64,000 nt of DNA from Eubacteriaceae bacterium (GTDB lineage: Bacteria > Bacillota > Clostridia > Lachnospirales > Lachnospiraceae), in the NCBI GenBank assembly GCA_910574895.1, contig CAJTDQ010000001.1, positions 606,777-670,776 of the forward strand, given 5' to 3'. Each line of letters starts with the position of its first letter. Position 1 is the first letter of the stretch. This document shows, in pieces, positions 44,934-56,700 of the stretch. The position numbers and the translations under genes are program-made. The notes under the pieces were generated by a model, which saw only the letters and a program-made list of their open reading frames with translations, searched no databases and had not been told where the DNA came from.

Positions 44934-45428
44934 TTACTGCTCTTCTCCATACAGTTCTTCGTTGTTATATAGTTTTCCTTCTACCTTATCCACATATACA
45001 ATTCCATCTAAATGATCGTTTTCATGTAAAATGCATCTGGCAAGAAGTCCTTCTGCTTCCATTTCAAACTCTTCCATTTTTTCGTTGAATGCCTTAACCT
45101 TTACCCAGTTTGCACGGGTAACTTTTCCTGATTTTCCCGGTACACTCAAGCATCCTTCATAATCCGTCTGACTTCCGTCTCTATCAATAATTTCCGGATT
45201 AATAAATACATAAGGAACACTGTTTCCTTCCTCATCACCACAGTCCACAACAAATATCCTCTTTAAAATTCCTACCTGTGGTGCTGCAAGTCCTACACCG
45301 TTTGCTTCATACATCGTATCAAACATATCTCCAATTAAAATTTTTGTTCTTAAATTTACGTCTTTTACCGGCTTGCAGACCTTTCTAAGACATTCCTCGC
45401 CTAATTCTCTTACATTTCTAGTTGCCAT
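44934..45428 (-). CDS. def: Peptide deformylase
   Basis: 164 residues. Three family motifs: GVGLAAPQVG, EGCLSVPG (metal Cys) and ILHENDHLDG (metal His pair and catalytic Glu). It removes the formyl group that Fmt adds. Tight operon position between priA and fmt (14 and 20 nt gaps). Confidence 0.97.
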   Translation of the reverse strand: MATRNVRELGEECLRKVCKPVKDVNLRTKILIGDMFDTMYEANGVGLAAPQVGILKRIFVVDCGDEEGNSVPYVFINPEIIDRDGSQTDYEGCLSVPGKSGKVTRANWVKVKAFNEKMEEFEMEAEGLLARCILHENDHLDGIVYVDKVEGKLYNNEELYGEEQ

Positions 45429-45442
45429 AATGCTCTCCTTTA

Positions 45443-47674
45443 CTATGCTTTAAAGTCGAATTGTACACTAATCTTATTGAATTTTTGTGAACAATTTATT
45501 ACATCTTCTAAATAATTTTTTAACTTTATCATTTTTATTCTGTCATTACTTTTTAAATAGATAATTCTTCGATAAGTATCATTAATTTTTGCTACCGGTG
45601 GTTCTGCCGGACCTATCACAAATAACTCTTTAAAGTATTTGTCTCTATATTGCTTTATAATCCCTGCGAACTCTTCTGTCTTTTGAATCAACTCTTTCTG
45701 CTCCCTGCTTTGCAGCAAAACGGACACCATATTCGATGCCGGAGGATATTGCATCAATTTTCTATATGCCATTTCCTCCTCATAAAACGCCTTATAATCC
45801 TGATGACTGGCAGTCTCAATACTGTAATTATCTGGTGTGTATGTCTGAATCACCACATGTCCCGGAAGTTCACTTCTTCCTGCTCTTCCTGCTGCCTGGC
45901 ATAGTAACTGAAACGTAGTTTCCGTTGCACTATAGTCTGATGCATAAAGGGACATATCTGCTGCGATAACTCCTACCAGAGTAACCCCCGGGAAATCATG
46001 ACCTTTTACAATCATCTGCGTCCCGACTAAAATATCCGCTTCCCTATTAGCAAATGCTGACAGTATTTCCTCATGCCCGCCTTTTTTTGATGTCGTATCG
46101 GCATCCATTCGAAGAACCCGCGCCTTAGGAAACATCTTTTTTGCTGCTGTTTCTATCTGTTGTGTTCCAATTCCAAAGCCGCCCAGATATTTTGAACCGC
46201 ATTGTGGGCACAATTTCGGAAGTTCCTCTGTATGTCCACAGTAATGACATATCATTTTTTTGTTTCTATGTAATTTCAAAGTAACATCACAGTGAGGACA
46301 TTTGATTGCCTCTCCGCAATCCCTGCAGGACACAAACCCTGCATACCCTCTTCTATTAATAAACAACATTGTCTGCTGTTTTTTATCTAATCTATCCTGA
46401 ATCAATTCTTGAAGCTTTTCGCTGAAAATTGATCTGTTATCTTTTTTTAGTTCTTCCCGCAAATCTACAATCGATACCTCCGGAAGTTTTCCCTTTTCTC
46501 TGTAATTTAATTCATGTAAACCGTAAACTCCGTTTTTTGCCCGATAATAAGACTCTATAGAAGGTGTTGCCGAACCTAATACCAAAGCGGCCCCTTCATC
46601 CCTTGCACGTTTGATTGCCACTTCCACTGCATGATATTTTGGCACGGATTCACTCTTATAAGCATTTTCATGCTCTTCATCAATCACAATCAGTCCCAGA
46701 TTTTTAAATGGCGTAAACAACGCCGACCTTGGTCCAATCATGATATGAATATCACCTTTTTTTGCCCTCTCAAACTGATCGTAGCGCTCCCCTTTGGACA
46801 GTCTTGAATTAATAATGGATACCTGATTACCAAATCTTCTGGTAAACCTCATTACCGTCTGATATGTCAGGGCTATCTCCGGAATTAATACAATAACATC
46901 TTTTCCTGCCCGAATGGTATAATCTATCAATTCCATGTAAACTTCTGTTTTTCCACTGCCTGTAATACCATGAATCAAATGAACATTCGGCTTCTTTCGC
47001 TTACGAAAATCCATTGTCTCTTTAATACTTTCAGCAACTGCTCTCTGCTGTTTATTCAAAACAATATCATACTCTTTTTGTTTTACCAGTTTCACCGGCT
47101 GTCTATAATCTATGTCACTTTCAATAATAATATCTCCCAGCTGCTCCATTGCTTTTAATGTACTAGCGGAAATATTCAGTTTTGTTACAACCAAATTCTT
47201 TGAAAGGCTTTTCGTCTTTTTCAATTCTTCTAACAGACGGATTCTTGCTTTTGCATTTTTCTTTTGATACGAAAGAATTTTTTCCTCTAATTCCTTATCA
47301 GACAGATTCAATATAACTGTCTTTTTTTCAACATTTCTTACTGTTTTCTTTACAGGAAGCACTGTCTTTAATGCCTGATTCATGGTGGAACCATAATTCT
47401 CTTTTATCCACCATGCCAGCTTTATCAATTCAGACTCCACAGATGTGGCATCATCTATCACAGAATGTATTTCTTTCATTTTGGCAATATCAAATCCGGG
47501 TTTATCTGTCAGTTCTATTGCATAGCCTGATATTAAGCGGTTTCCTTTTCCAAATGGAATCTTTACTGCTGTTCCCACGCTGATATTATCAATCAGATTT
47601 TCCGGAATAATATATCCAAAAGGGCGGTCTAATTTTTCATGAGAAATATCTACAATTATATTTGCAAACTTCAT
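45443..47674 (-). CDS. priA: Primosomal protein N' (PriA helicase)
   Basis: 743 residues, full length. N-terminal DNA-binding domain about 1-110 (DISHEKLDRPFGYII), Walker A GITGSGKTEVYMELI, DEEHENAYK box, two zinc-binding knuckle pairs (CRDCGEAIKCPHCD and CHYCGHTEELPKLCPQCG), and QAAGRAGRS motif VI. It restarts stalled replication forks. GGGAGG precedes the ATG; it is first in the run down to rpe. Confidence 0.97.
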   Translation of the reverse strand: MKFANIIVDISHEKLDRPFGYIIPENLIDNISVGTAVKIPFGKGNRLISGYAIELTDKPGFDIAKMKEIHSVIDDATSVESELIKLAWWIKENYGSTMNQALKTVLPVKKTVRNVEKKTVILNLSDKELEEKILSYQKKNAKARIRLLEELKKTKSLSKNLVVTKLNISASTLKAMEQLGDIIIESDIDYRQPVKLVKQKEYDIVLNKQQRAVAESIKETMDFRKRKKPNVHLIHGITGSGKTEVYMELIDYTIRAGKDVIVLIPEIALTYQTVMRFTRRFGNQVSIINSRLSKGERYDQFERAKKGDIHIMIGPRSALFTPFKNLGLIVIDEEHENAYKSESVPKYHAVEVAIKRARDEGAALVLGSATPSIESYYRAKNGVYGLHELNYREKGKLPEVSIVDLREELKKDNRSIFSEKLQELIQDRLDKKQQTMLFINRRGYAGFVSCRDCGEAIKCPHCDVTLKLHRNKKMICHYCGHTEELPKLCPQCGSKYLGGFGIGTQQIETAAKKMFPKARVLRMDADTTSKKGGHEEILSAFANREADILVGTQMIVKGHDFPGVTLVGVIAADMSLYASDYSATETTFQLLCQAAGRAGRSELPGHVVIQTYTPDNYSIETASHQDYKAFYEEEMAYRKLMQYPPASNMVSVLLQSREQKELIQKTEEFAGIIKQYRDKYFKELFVIGPAEPPVAKINDTYRRIIYLKSNDRIKMIKLKNYLEDVINCSQKFNKISVQFDFKA

Positions 47675-47694
47675 ATAAACCTCCCTTCATTATG

Positions 47695-47722
47695 AATGGG
47701 TCTATCTAATGATGGACCCATT
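47695..47722 (-). terminator. Hairpin between folD and priA
   Basis: AATGGGTCTATC and GATGGACCCATT make a 12-bp stem with a 4-nt loop. No T-run follows on the minus strand, so it may be a partial terminator or a processing site between folD and the priA operon rather than a full stop. Confidence 0.5.
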
Positions 47723-47732
47723 AAAAAACTTG

Positions 47733-48578
47733 TTATTTATTCAGTTCCACACTTCTAAGACAATTTACTAACAACATTGTTACTGTCATAGGACCTACGC
47801 CACCCGGAACCGGAGTAATAGCACTTGCAATTTTCTCTACTGATGCAAAGTCCACATCTCCACATAGCTTTCCATCTTCATCTCTGTCCATTCCGACATC
47901 AATTACTACAGCACCATCTTTCACATAATCAGACGTAACAAACTTTGCCTTTCCAATTGCTGCAATTAAAATGTCTGCACGCTTTGTCACTTCTTTTAAG
48001 TCCTTCGTTCTTGAATGTGCAATCGTCACTGTTGCATTTTCTTTTAACATCAATATAGACATCGGTTTTCCTACAATGTTACTTCTTCCGATAACAACAC
48101 ATTCTTTTCCTGTAATATCAACATCACTGCGTTTTAACATCTCAATAATACCTGCCGGTGTACATGGCAAAAATGCATCTTCTCCGATGACCATCTTTCC
48201 TACGTTTACCGGATGAAATCCATCTACATCTTTATTACTGTCAATGGCAAGTAAAATCTTACTTTCGTCAATATGTTTTGGGAGTGGTAACTGTACTAAA
48301 ATGCCATTCACTGCACTGTCATTATTCAAATCCTCTACTACTTTCAGTAATTCCTCCTCTGTAGTCTCCTCTGGGAGCGCCAGCGTTCTTGATGTAATTC
48401 CAACATATTCACACGCTTTTTCTTTATTTCGTACATAAACTGCAGATGCAGGATCATTTCCCACCTTTACTACCGCAAGAGTAATTTCTATGCCCTGTTC
48501 TTTATATGCCTTTACCTGCTCTTTTAATTCATCTTTTATTGCGGCTGAAATAGCCTTTCCGTCAATAATTTTTGCCAT
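47733..48578 (-). CDS. folD: Methylene-THF dehydrogenase / methenyl-THF cyclohydrolase
   Basis: 281 residues from ATG 48578 (AAAGGAAAG upstream); an ATG frame to 48620 begins inside fhs. Catalytic [14 protein letters not shown] (Tyr and Lys), VQLPLPKHI, the dinucleotide region [14 protein letters not shown], and [13 protein letters not shown]. It links methylene-THF and formyl-THF. It follows fhs by 13 nt, so the C1 pathway pair is co-transcribed. Confidence 0.97.
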   Translation of the reverse strand: MAKIIDGKAISAAIKDELKEQVKAYKEQGIEITLAVVKVGNDPASAVYVRNKEKACEYVGITSRTLALPEETTEEELLKVVEDLNNDSAVNGILVQLPLPKHIDESKILLAIDSNKDVDGFHPVNVGKMVIGEDAFLPCTPAGIIEMLKRSDVDITGKECVVIGRSNIVGKPMSILMLKENATVTIAHSRTKDLKEVTKRADILIAAIGKAKFVTSDYVKDGAVVIDVGMDRDEDGKLCGDVDFASVEKIASAITPVPGGVGPMTVTMLLVNCLRSVELNK

Positions 48579-48591
48579 TGTTCTTTCCTTT

Positions 48592-50262
48592 CTAGAATAA
48601 TCCCTGAATCTTTCCATCATCTGTCAAATCAATTCCGAATGCTGCCGGTGCCTTTGATAATCCGGGCATTGTCATAATGCTTCCGGTAATTGCTACAACA
48701 AATCCCGCTCCCGCAGATATATATACCTCACGGATATTGATTGTAAATCCTGTAGGACGTCCTAATTTACTCATATCGTCAGACAGGGAATATTGTGTTT
48801 TTGCCATACATACCGGATAGTCACCATATCCCAATCCCTCAATTGTTGCAATTGCCTTCTCTGCTTCCGGTGAATATGTAACACCATCGGCACCATAGAT
48901 TTTCTTTGCAACTGTTTCAATCTTCTCTTTGATTGGCATATCATCCGGATATAACGGTGCATAATTGGAAGGTTTTGTCTCGATGGTTTCAATAACCTTT
49001 TTTGCAAGTTCTACACCACCTTCGCCTCCTTTTGCCCATACTTCTGCCAACGCAAACTCACAGCCACGTTCTTCACAGAAATTCTTAATAAACTCATATT
49101 CTGCCTCGGTATCTGTAATAAACTGATTTAATGTCACAACTACCGGAACGCCAAACTGCTGAAGGTTTTCAATATGTTTCTCAAGGTTTACAATACCTTT
49201 CTTTAATGCATCTACATTTTCTTCTGACAATTGCTCTTTTGGAACACCACCATTGTATTTTAATGCTCTGACTGTGGCAACTAATACAACACAATCCGGT
49301 TTTAAGCCTGCTTTTCTACACTTGATATCTAAGAATTTTTCTGCGCCTAAATCTGCGCCAAATCCTGCCTCTGTGATGACATAATCAGCCATTTTTAACG
49401 CTGTTTTTGTAGCTTTTACAGAGTTACATCCATGAGCAATATTTGCAAATGGTCCACCATGAACCAATGCAGGTGTATGTTCTAATGTCTGAATCAGATT
49501 TGGTTTCATGGCATCTTTTAAAAGCACTGCCATAGAACCTACTGCCTTCACATCTTTTGCTGTAACCGGCTTTCCGTCATATGTATATGCAACAATTATT
49601 TTTCCAAGTCTTTCTTTTAAATCTGCATAATCTGTAGCAAGGCAGAGGATTGCCATAATCTCTGATGCAACGGTAATAACAAAATGATCTTCTCTTACTA
49701 CGCCATCTACCTTACGTCCAAGACCTACAACAATATTTCTTAACACTCTGTCGTTAATATCAACACATCTCTTCCATACTACCTGATTCGGATCAATATT
49801 TAACTCATTTCCCTGCTGAATGGAATTATCTAACATCGCAGCAAGAAGATTATTTGCAGAAGTAATTGCATGAAAATCTCCTGTGAAATGTAAGTTCAAA
49901 TCTTCCATAGGCACGACCTGTGCATATCCACCGCCTGCCGCACCGCCTTTAATACCAAAACACGGTCCAAGAGATGGTTCTCTTAATGCAATGACAGCCT
50001 TTTTGTCTAACTGTCCAAAAGCCTCTCCAAGTCCGACAGTAACTGTCGTCTTTCCTTCTCCTGCCGGTGTTGGGTTAATTGCAGTAACAAGAATCAGTTT
50101 ACCATCCTCTTTGTCTTTGATGCTGTCATAATACTCATTGGAGATTTTTGCCTTATATTTTCCATATAATTCAATATCATCTTCTTTTAAACCGATTTTT
50201 TCTGCAACTTCCTTAATTGGCAGCATTACCGCCTCCTGTGCGATTTCGATATCTGTCTTCAT
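48592..50262 (-). CDS. fhs: Formate--tetrahydrofolate ligase
   Basis: 556 residues from ATG 50262 (AAGGAG at good distance). P-loop-like [45 protein letters not shown], and [16 protein letters not shown]. It makes 10-formyl-THF from formate with ATP; in anaerobes it serves purine synthesis and sometimes acetogenesis. It lies after ftsK and before folD on one probable transcript. Confidence 0.97.
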   Translation of the reverse strand: MKTDIEIAQEAVMLPIKEVAEKIGLKEDDIELYGKYKAKISNEYYDSIKDKEDGKLILVTAINPTPAGEGKTTVTVGLGEAFGQLDKKAVIALREPSLGPCFGIKGGAAGGGYAQVVPMEDLNLHFTGDFHAITSANNLLAAMLDNSIQQGNELNIDPNQVVWKRCVDINDRVLRNIVVGLGRKVDGVVREDHFVITVASEIMAILCLATDYADLKERLGKIIVAYTYDGKPVTAKDVKAVGSMAVLLKDAMKPNLIQTLEHTPALVHGGPFANIAHGCNSVKATKTALKMADYVITEAGFGADLGAEKFLDIKCRKAGLKPDCVVLVATVRALKYNGGVPKEQLSEENVDALKKGIVNLEKHIENLQQFGVPVVVTLNQFITDTEAEYEFIKNFCEERGCEFALAEVWAKGGEGGVELAKKVIETIETKPSNYAPLYPDDMPIKEKIETVAKKIYGADGVTYSPEAEKAIATIEGLGYGDYPVCMAKTQYSLSDDMSKLGRPTGFTINIREVYISAGAGFVVAITGSIMTMPGLSKAPAAFGIDLTDDGKIQGLF

Positions 50263-50284
50263 ATTTCTTCTCCTTGTCAACTTT

Positions 50285-52876
50285 TTATAATAGAGTTTCA
50301 AATTCTTCTATTGTCATAATAATCTTACGTGGTTTGTTTGTTTCTTCCTGTCCTACAACACCAGCATCATATAATTGTTCCATGATACGTGCTGCTCTGT
50401 TAAACCCTACCCGGAACTGTCTCTGAATCATACTTGTAGAACCTTTTTGTTTTTCAATACAAAGCCTTCCGGCATCCGCAAACAACGGGTCTTTTTCATT
50501 ATCTCCTCCACCACTCATTGCCTCCTGGTCTGTGGTAAGTTTTGCATCAATAGACTCATCATACTCTGCCTCTCCACTATTATTCTTAATAAATTCAACG
50601 GTTTCAAATATTTCCTCGTCAGAAACATACGCTCCCTGCACTCTCACCGGTTTCACATAACCTGCAGGATAGAATAACATATCACCATTTCCAAGAAGTT
50701 TCTCCGCACCATTCATATCAATAATAGTTCTGGAATCTGTACCCGAAGCTACAGTCAATGCTACTCTGGATGGAATGTTTGCTTTAATCAATCCTGTAAT
50801 GACATCTACTGAAGGTCGTTGTGTTGCAATCACCATATGGATTCCTGCTGCTCTGGCTAACTGTGCCAGTCGGCAGATAGCTTCTTCCACTTCTTTTGCC
50901 GCAACCATCATAAGGTCCGCCAGCTCGTCTATTACAATCAGTATCTGTGGCATTTTCTCTAATGGCTCTTCGCCATCCTTCTGACCATTTTCTACCTTTG
51001 CATTATAACTTCCAATATCTCTGGCACCTGCTTTTGCAAACTTATTATATCTGCTTGTCATTTCTGCAACTGCCCAGTTTAAAATACCTGCTGCCTTTTT
51101 CGGGTCTGTTACAACATCATATAACAGATGCGGTATCTTATTATATACCTGAAATTCTACTACTTTCGGATCAATAACAATCAGTCTTACCTCTTCCGGT
51201 GTAGTTCTATATAATATACTCATTAATATGGAATTCGTAAACACCGACTTACCGGAACCTGTCGTTCCTGCAATCAGCATATGTGGCATCTTCGCAATAT
51301 CTGCCACAACTACTTTTCCTGCAATATCTTTTCCGGCCGGGAATGCCAGATTTGATTTATGGTTCTTTAATTCCTTTGACATTAAGAGTTCTTTTAAACA
51401 AACGGAATCTCTTCCTTCATTTGGTATTTCAATACCTACTGCGGCTTTTCCCGGAATCGGTGCTTCGATACGAATATCAGCTGCCGCCATATTTAACTTG
51501 ATATCATCTGCCAATCCTGTAATTCTGCTGACCTTCGTTCCCATTTCCGGCTGCAGTTCATATCTCGTAACAGATGGTCCTTTACTTACATTAGTAACTT
51601 CAACTTTTACACCAAAATTAGCCAGAACCTGTTTTAATTTATTTGCCGTTTCCATCAAAGTTGCCCTTGTAGTTTTACTGGAACTTCCACCACCGTCTTT
51701 TAACAGATTATAACTTGGTTTTTTATACTTTAATTTTTTCTTCGTTGGTGCGATAATCTTTCCTTCTGAAGATGCTTTCTTTGGAGTATCTTCAGACACG
51801 TTTTGTTCCATCAACTGCTCTGCACTGACAGTCCCTGCCTCGGCAAATGGTTTACGGTTCATGGTCTTTTTCGCTTCTTCACTGACAATCATCCGTTCTT
51901 TCGGCTGAAACTCACCATCTGTGGCATGTTCACTGCCAGACACTTCCCTTCCGGTCTGCTGTTCCCTTTTTATCGGTTTTCTTATATTTGTCCTGTCTTC
52001 ATAAGTATAGACCGTATTATCCTGTTCTATCGCATCTGCATCCAAATCATCTATGCCCTCAATATGTATCTCATGGACATTCTGACTGTTATCATCTACT
52101 GATTTCATCTCAGTAGTGCTTTTTTCTCCCAATGCTGAATTTTCAAAATCAACACCGATTGTTCTTTGGCGTCTCTGCTCTCTTTCTAAAGCACGGCGCC
52201 TATCTTTCTCTTCACGCTTTCTCTGCTTTTGGGTGGCAATCGCTTCTTTGCGTGCTTTAGAATCTTCCCGCACATTCTCATATGCATCCTGTCCCTTATC
52301 CCTAATTACAGACATAATCGACTTTTCTGTAAGAACTACAACACATATGATTAAAATAGCCGCAGCGATAAGATATGCTCCTGTTAATCCCAATAAGGAA
52401 TGTAAGGTTTTGCCTAATGCTCCACCTACAATTCCGCCACCAAATATTCCCTTTGCTCCCTCTCTGTAGAATGACAGCATCGATGCTTCACTTCCTCCAA
52501 ACTGAAACAAATGGAATAATAAACTCAAATCTATAAACAACACAATTTCTGCTATTATTTTGGAAACAATGGATGCATTCATTTCATTATATGCAATAAT
52601 TCCTACTGTTACTGCCAAAACTATCGGAAATAAATATCCCATCCAGCCAAAACTTCCAAGCATCACTGACTTTAATGCATTTCCAACAATTCCACATATT
52701 CCGAAATTGCTCAGAAACAAAAACAAGGCTACTGCAACAGCAATCCATAAGTTTACTTCTTTTACAACTTTCTTATGTCTCTTTGCCATTTCAGCCTTCT
52801 TTTTTCTTGTCTGTGCTGCTTTTTTTGCACTGCTGTTTGTTTTTTTTCCTCCACTTTTCTTTTTCGTATCGGCCAC
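50285..52876 (-). CDS. DNA translocase FtsK/SpoIIIE
   Basis: 863 residues from GTG 52876 (AGGTG 4 nt upstream); an ATG at 52906 would add ten residues without a site. Lys-rich start, four to five membrane helices about 45-185, acidic/polar linker about 200-400, RecA-type motor with [13 protein letters not shown] and [10 protein letters not shown], and a C-terminal gamma winged helix ([17 protein letters not shown]). It pumps chromosomal DNA through the septum in division or sporulation. The promoter at 52930-52958 serves it and fhs-folD. Confidence 0.95.
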   Translation of the reverse strand: MADTKKKSGGKKTNSSAKKAAQTRKKKAEMAKRHKKVVKEVNLWIAVAVALFLFLSNFGICGIVGNALKSVMLGSFGWMGYLFPIVLAVTVGIIAYNEMNASIVSKIIAEIVLFIDLSLLFHLFQFGGSEASMLSFYREGAKGIFGGGIVGGALGKTLHSLLGLTGAYLIAAAILIICVVVLTEKSIMSVIRDKGQDAYENVREDSKARKEAIATQKQRKREEKDRRRALEREQRRQRTIGVDFENSALGEKSTTEMKSVDDNSQNVHEIHIEGIDDLDADAIEQDNTVYTYEDRTNIRKPIKREQQTGREVSGSEHATDGEFQPKERMIVSEEAKKTMNRKPFAEAGTVSAEQLMEQNVSEDTPKKASSEGKIIAPTKKKLKYKKPSYNLLKDGGGSSSKTTRATLMETANKLKQVLANFGVKVEVTNVSKGPSVTRYELQPEMGTKVSRITGLADDIKLNMAAADIRIEAPIPGKAAVGIEIPNEGRDSVCLKELLMSKELKNHKSNLAFPAGKDIAGKVVVADIAKMPHMLIAGTTGSGKSVFTNSILMSILYRTTPEEVRLIVIDPKVVEFQVYNKIPHLLYDVVTDPKKAAGILNWAVAEMTSRYNKFAKAGARDIGSYNAKVENGQKDGEEPLEKMPQILIVIDELADLMMVAAKEVEEAICRLAQLARAAGIHMVIATQRPSVDVITGLIKANIPSRVALTVASGTDSRTIIDMNGAEKLLGNGDMLFYPAGYVKPVRVQGAYVSDEEIFETVEFIKNNSGEAEYDESIDAKLTTDQEAMSGGGDNEKDPLFADAGRLCIEKQKGSTSMIQRQFRVGFNRAARIMEQLYDAGVVGQEETNKPRKIIMTIEEFETLL

Positions 52877-52929
52877 TTTACACCTCATCAAACTTTGTCT
52901 AATCATTTCTATTGACCAGAGTCTGTATT

Positions 52930-52958
52930 ATTTTACTATTTTTCGGGCTTTTATTCAA
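52930..52958 (-). promoter_or_regulatory. Promoter of ftsK-fhs-folD
   Basis: TTGAAT (52958-52953), 17-nt spacer, TAAAAT (52935-52930) on the minus strand, about 54 nt before the ftsK start. Confidence 0.6.
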
Positions 52959-52983
52959 GATATAGTGGAGGTTTTATATTTTA

Positions 52984-53637
52984 TTATTTTTTGCTTCGTC
53001 CTTCTATTAATTCATACAACTTCTTCATTGCCTCTTTCAAGCCTCCGATTTCGTTTATAATGCCTTCTTCCACTGCCTGTTTTCCTACCAGTATACTGCC
53101 TACATCTTTTGTCATCACTTCTGTTTCCGTCATTAATTCCATAAAACGTTTCTCTTCAATATCACAATGTCCAATAACGAAATGATTGATTCTTTCCTGT
53201 ATCTTTTTAAAATATTCATAAGTCTGAGGCACTCCAATAAACATTCCATTCATTCGAACCGGATGGATTACCATTGTTCCCGTTTCTACGATAAAAGAAT
53301 AATCTGTAGAGACTGCCAATGGCACACCAATTGAATGACTTCCTCCTAAAACTAAAGATACAGTCGGTTTACTGAGGCTCGCTATCATTTCTGCAATGGC
53401 AAGCCCGCACTCTACATCTCCACCTACCGTATTTAAAATGATTAACAAACCATCTGTCTCTTCGTCGTCCTCCACCTGTGCCAGTTGTGGGAGTACATGT
53501 TCATATTTTGTTGCCTTTGTTCCTGATGCAACATTTTCATGACCTTCAATCTCTCCTATCACACTAAGTAAATGTATCTTTTTATGCTTTTTATTATTTT
53601 TCAGATCTGTTTGTCCATACTCTTTAATTTCGTCCAT
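52984..53637 (-). CDS. ClpP-fold serine protease, TepA type
   Basis: 217 residues from ATG 53637 (AAGGAG 7 nt upstream). ClpP/crotonase fold with LIILNTVGGDVECGLAIAE, the active Ser in GGSHSIGVPLA and His in MVIHPVRMNG; the Asp is likely in VMTKDVGSILVG. The Bacillus homologue (YmfB/TepA) is also next to spoIIIE, and has been linked to protein export or spore-protein cleavage. It is a ClpP paralogue, not the Clp core subunit. It lies 107 nt before the ftsK start. Confidence 0.85.
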   Translation of the reverse strand: MDEIKEYGQTDLKNNKKHKKIHLLSVIGEIEGHENVASGTKATKYEHVLPQLAQVEDDEETDGLLIILNTVGGDVECGLAIAEMIASLSKPTVSLVLGGSHSIGVPLAVSTDYSFIVETGTMVIHPVRMNGMFIGVPQTYEYFKKIQERINHFVIGHCDIEEKRFMELMTETEVMTKDVGSILVGKQAVEEGIINEIGGLKEAMKKLYELIEGRSKK

Positions 53638-53701
53638 CTCTGTTCTCCTTCTCAATTTAATTTCTTAAATAGTTTGGCAGAATAGTATTTGTTTTATTCA
53701 C

Positions 53702-53750
53702 AAAAAAGAAACTGCAATACTAATATATTTTAATATCACAGTCTCTTCTT
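53702..53750 (-). terminator. Terminator of the 1566-residue protein gene
   Basis: AAGAGACTG pairs with CAGTTTCTT (one G-T) around an AT-rich loop; six T follow on the minus strand. It lies 7 nt after the stop at 53758. Confidence 0.8.
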
Positions 53751-53757
53751 GAATAAT

Positions 53758-56700
53758 TTATTTAATTTTAATCTTTTTACGCTTACTCCATTTCCTACTG
53801 TAAAGCTTCTTACCTTTTACTAATTTGTAAGCTTTCACTCTTACATAGTATCTCTTCTTAGATTTTAATTTCTTCTTAATAATAAACTTCAATTTCTTTG
53901 TATAATACGTTTTTGTTTTATACTTCTTACCTTTCTTAAATTTCTTACTAAGAGAAATCTGAATCTTATATCCTACAGCACCTGTTACTTTCTTTAATCT
54001 GATTTTAACTCTGCGTTTCTTCGGACTTGTTACTTTTTTAATTTTAACTCTTGCCGGACGTTTCACATTCGTCGGTGCTGTTGTGGTAACTTTATCCCCA
54101 CCTGATGCTTTTGTTGTTTCTCCACCTGCTGTCGTAGTCTCACCACTAATATTCGGAGTTGTTACTTCTTCTGGTGTTGTGGTCTCGTCAGTGTCTGGTA
54201 TTGTAGTCTCTATCGGTTTATCATCTGCCTTTCTAATAGCCTTATAAGCTTCACCTTCCGGTGTTAATTCATTTGTAGATACATCAAATAATCTCGTGTA
54301 CTCCGTACCTGATGTATTGCTTGAATGATCCACAAACCATGAATATCTTTCTACAAAATCTAACGATTCTAACATGTTCCCCATGTCTGTAATATACTTC
54401 GTCGCATTTACATGGGACATCGGCTCATATAACTTGTATCCCCACCACTGTGTAGATACATCTACATTTCCTATTTCAGTAATCCAGATAGGAATCTGAT
54501 ATTTTGCATAAAGTCTTTCTAATGCTGCCTTTAACTGATTTACAGATTCTGGATGAGTGAAATCCTGATATACATGCACTGTAAGGAAATCAACTCTGTA
54601 TCCCTTTTCTTTTGCTTTCTCCATAAATTCTGCAACCCATGCATCTTCTGCCGCTGCACCAGCAGGACTTCCTAATCTCAAACCGGTTTCTTCCAGTTTT
54701 GGCCACAACTCTAACGCTTTTTCTACAGTCATATTGGACTGGTCACTTAAATCCGGTTCATTGAATGCTAGCAGATTTTTGTATAAACCGCTTTCTTTTC
54801 CTTCTTTTAATTCAGCAATCTTGGAATCATTTACATCCCATTGCCCCCAGATCATCGGAACATATTCTATATTTTCATTTTGTGCTTTCTGGGCAGTCTC
54901 TTTTGTCGTTCCCCAATTATAAACCCATGAAGTGCCAACTTTCTTTAATACACTGACGTCTTTATTCGGATCATTTGCTGCATACCACCAGCTTGCAACA
55001 CCTTTCTTAGTCGATACACTAGCCGGTGTTTCTACACTTGCATCTTCCGGATAATAATCAATACCTACTTTTGCCCCCTGCTGTGTAATACCTTTTCCAA
55101 CAGAGCCGCCTGTTTCATTTACTACATGTGTAATCGTTCCACTATTCGTATTATCACCACTTAAATGATTTGTACATGCATGGAATACTTTTGTTCCTGC
55201 TGACACTTCAATAGCACTTGCCAGATTCATTTTTTCACCAGTATAAATGAATACTTCATATACACCCAGGCCATACGCTTCATGATTCTGTACATAATCT
55301 GCCACTTTATATGAAGCATATCCATTTTTCGTTCCGTTATTACTCATCCATTCTGCCTGCGTTGGTACATCATATGGAAGTTCACTCTGGTAGAAATACA
55401 TCTTACCATTTTCACCATTCCACACTGTCTGATGTTTCTGGAAATGTTCGCAGAACAGTCCATATACATTTACATTATCGCCATTTACTTCAAGTCCGGT
55501 ATCACATTTTGCTCCATCCCATTTTGCTCCAGCTCCATGGTCTGCTCTCCATAACCAAAAATGATCACCAATTACATTATTACTATTAATAACAATTCCC
55601 TTTTCACAAGAACCTACGCTATATCCACCAACTCTTACATATACATCACTAAACCATGACGGATTGCTGCTATGGTCTGCTGATGAATCTTCGCTTCCCA
55701 TTTCTATCAGTGACTTTGATCCCGGCTGTCCGGCTTCTGCAATAATACCGGCAATGGATACACCATCTACATCTGCCACTTTAATTGCTGTTTCTTCATT
55801 AGTGCAAGTGATTGTAGCCAGTCCTAATCCTAGAATAATTGTATCTGCATTATCTACTTTTAATGGACTGTCAATGTCATACAATCCTGGTGTAAGAATT
55901 AAATTTTTTCCTTCTGCCAATGCCTGATTCATTGTATCTGCATTGTCTGTTTCTGCCTTTGCTATGTAGAATTTGTCAATACTTACCGATGTGCCTTCTC
56001 CCATATTGTTTTCGCTCCAGGATATGCCTGCACTATCTTTTCTAATTCCCGGAACAAATACCTGATATTCTCCATTATCATCTAAATAAAGGAATGGTTT
56101 TTCTCTAACTATCTCTGTCTTTTCTATGTTTGTGTAAGACTGATATGTTGCACTGCCCCAGTTTTCTGTAGTCTGTGGTGCATTTTCACATCCTACAAAC
56201 ACCATGTTCCAACATCCGTCATACCAGCCGCCTGTCATCACGCTGTTTCTTACAAAGAACTGCTGCTGCGACCATGAACCCATCTGCCCTGTTGTGTATG
56301 TATCGGAAACATAGCCTCCGCTGGCTGTCTTTCCAATATCGTCAAAATGAAGTTTTCCCTGTACATACATTCTTCTAAGTGGTGCTGCCTGGGATGTTCC
56401 CCATTTTACTTCTGCATCATCCTTACCGGTCATAACTGAAAGGTTCTCAACACCTCTCCAGAAATTAATTAATGTATTTTCTCCACCACAGGAGTCAACA
56501 TTGATATTCTTAATAGAAACATCCAATGGTGTTGCACCCAATCCTAATACCTGTGTATAAAATCCTACATTAATTGTATTAATATCATATACACCCGGCT
56601 TGAATGCAATTGCATATCTATTCTCAGAAAATTCTGATTTTGCCGCCGGCATCATTTCATCTGAAATTGCCTTTATTTCTTTATTAATTACAGAAACATC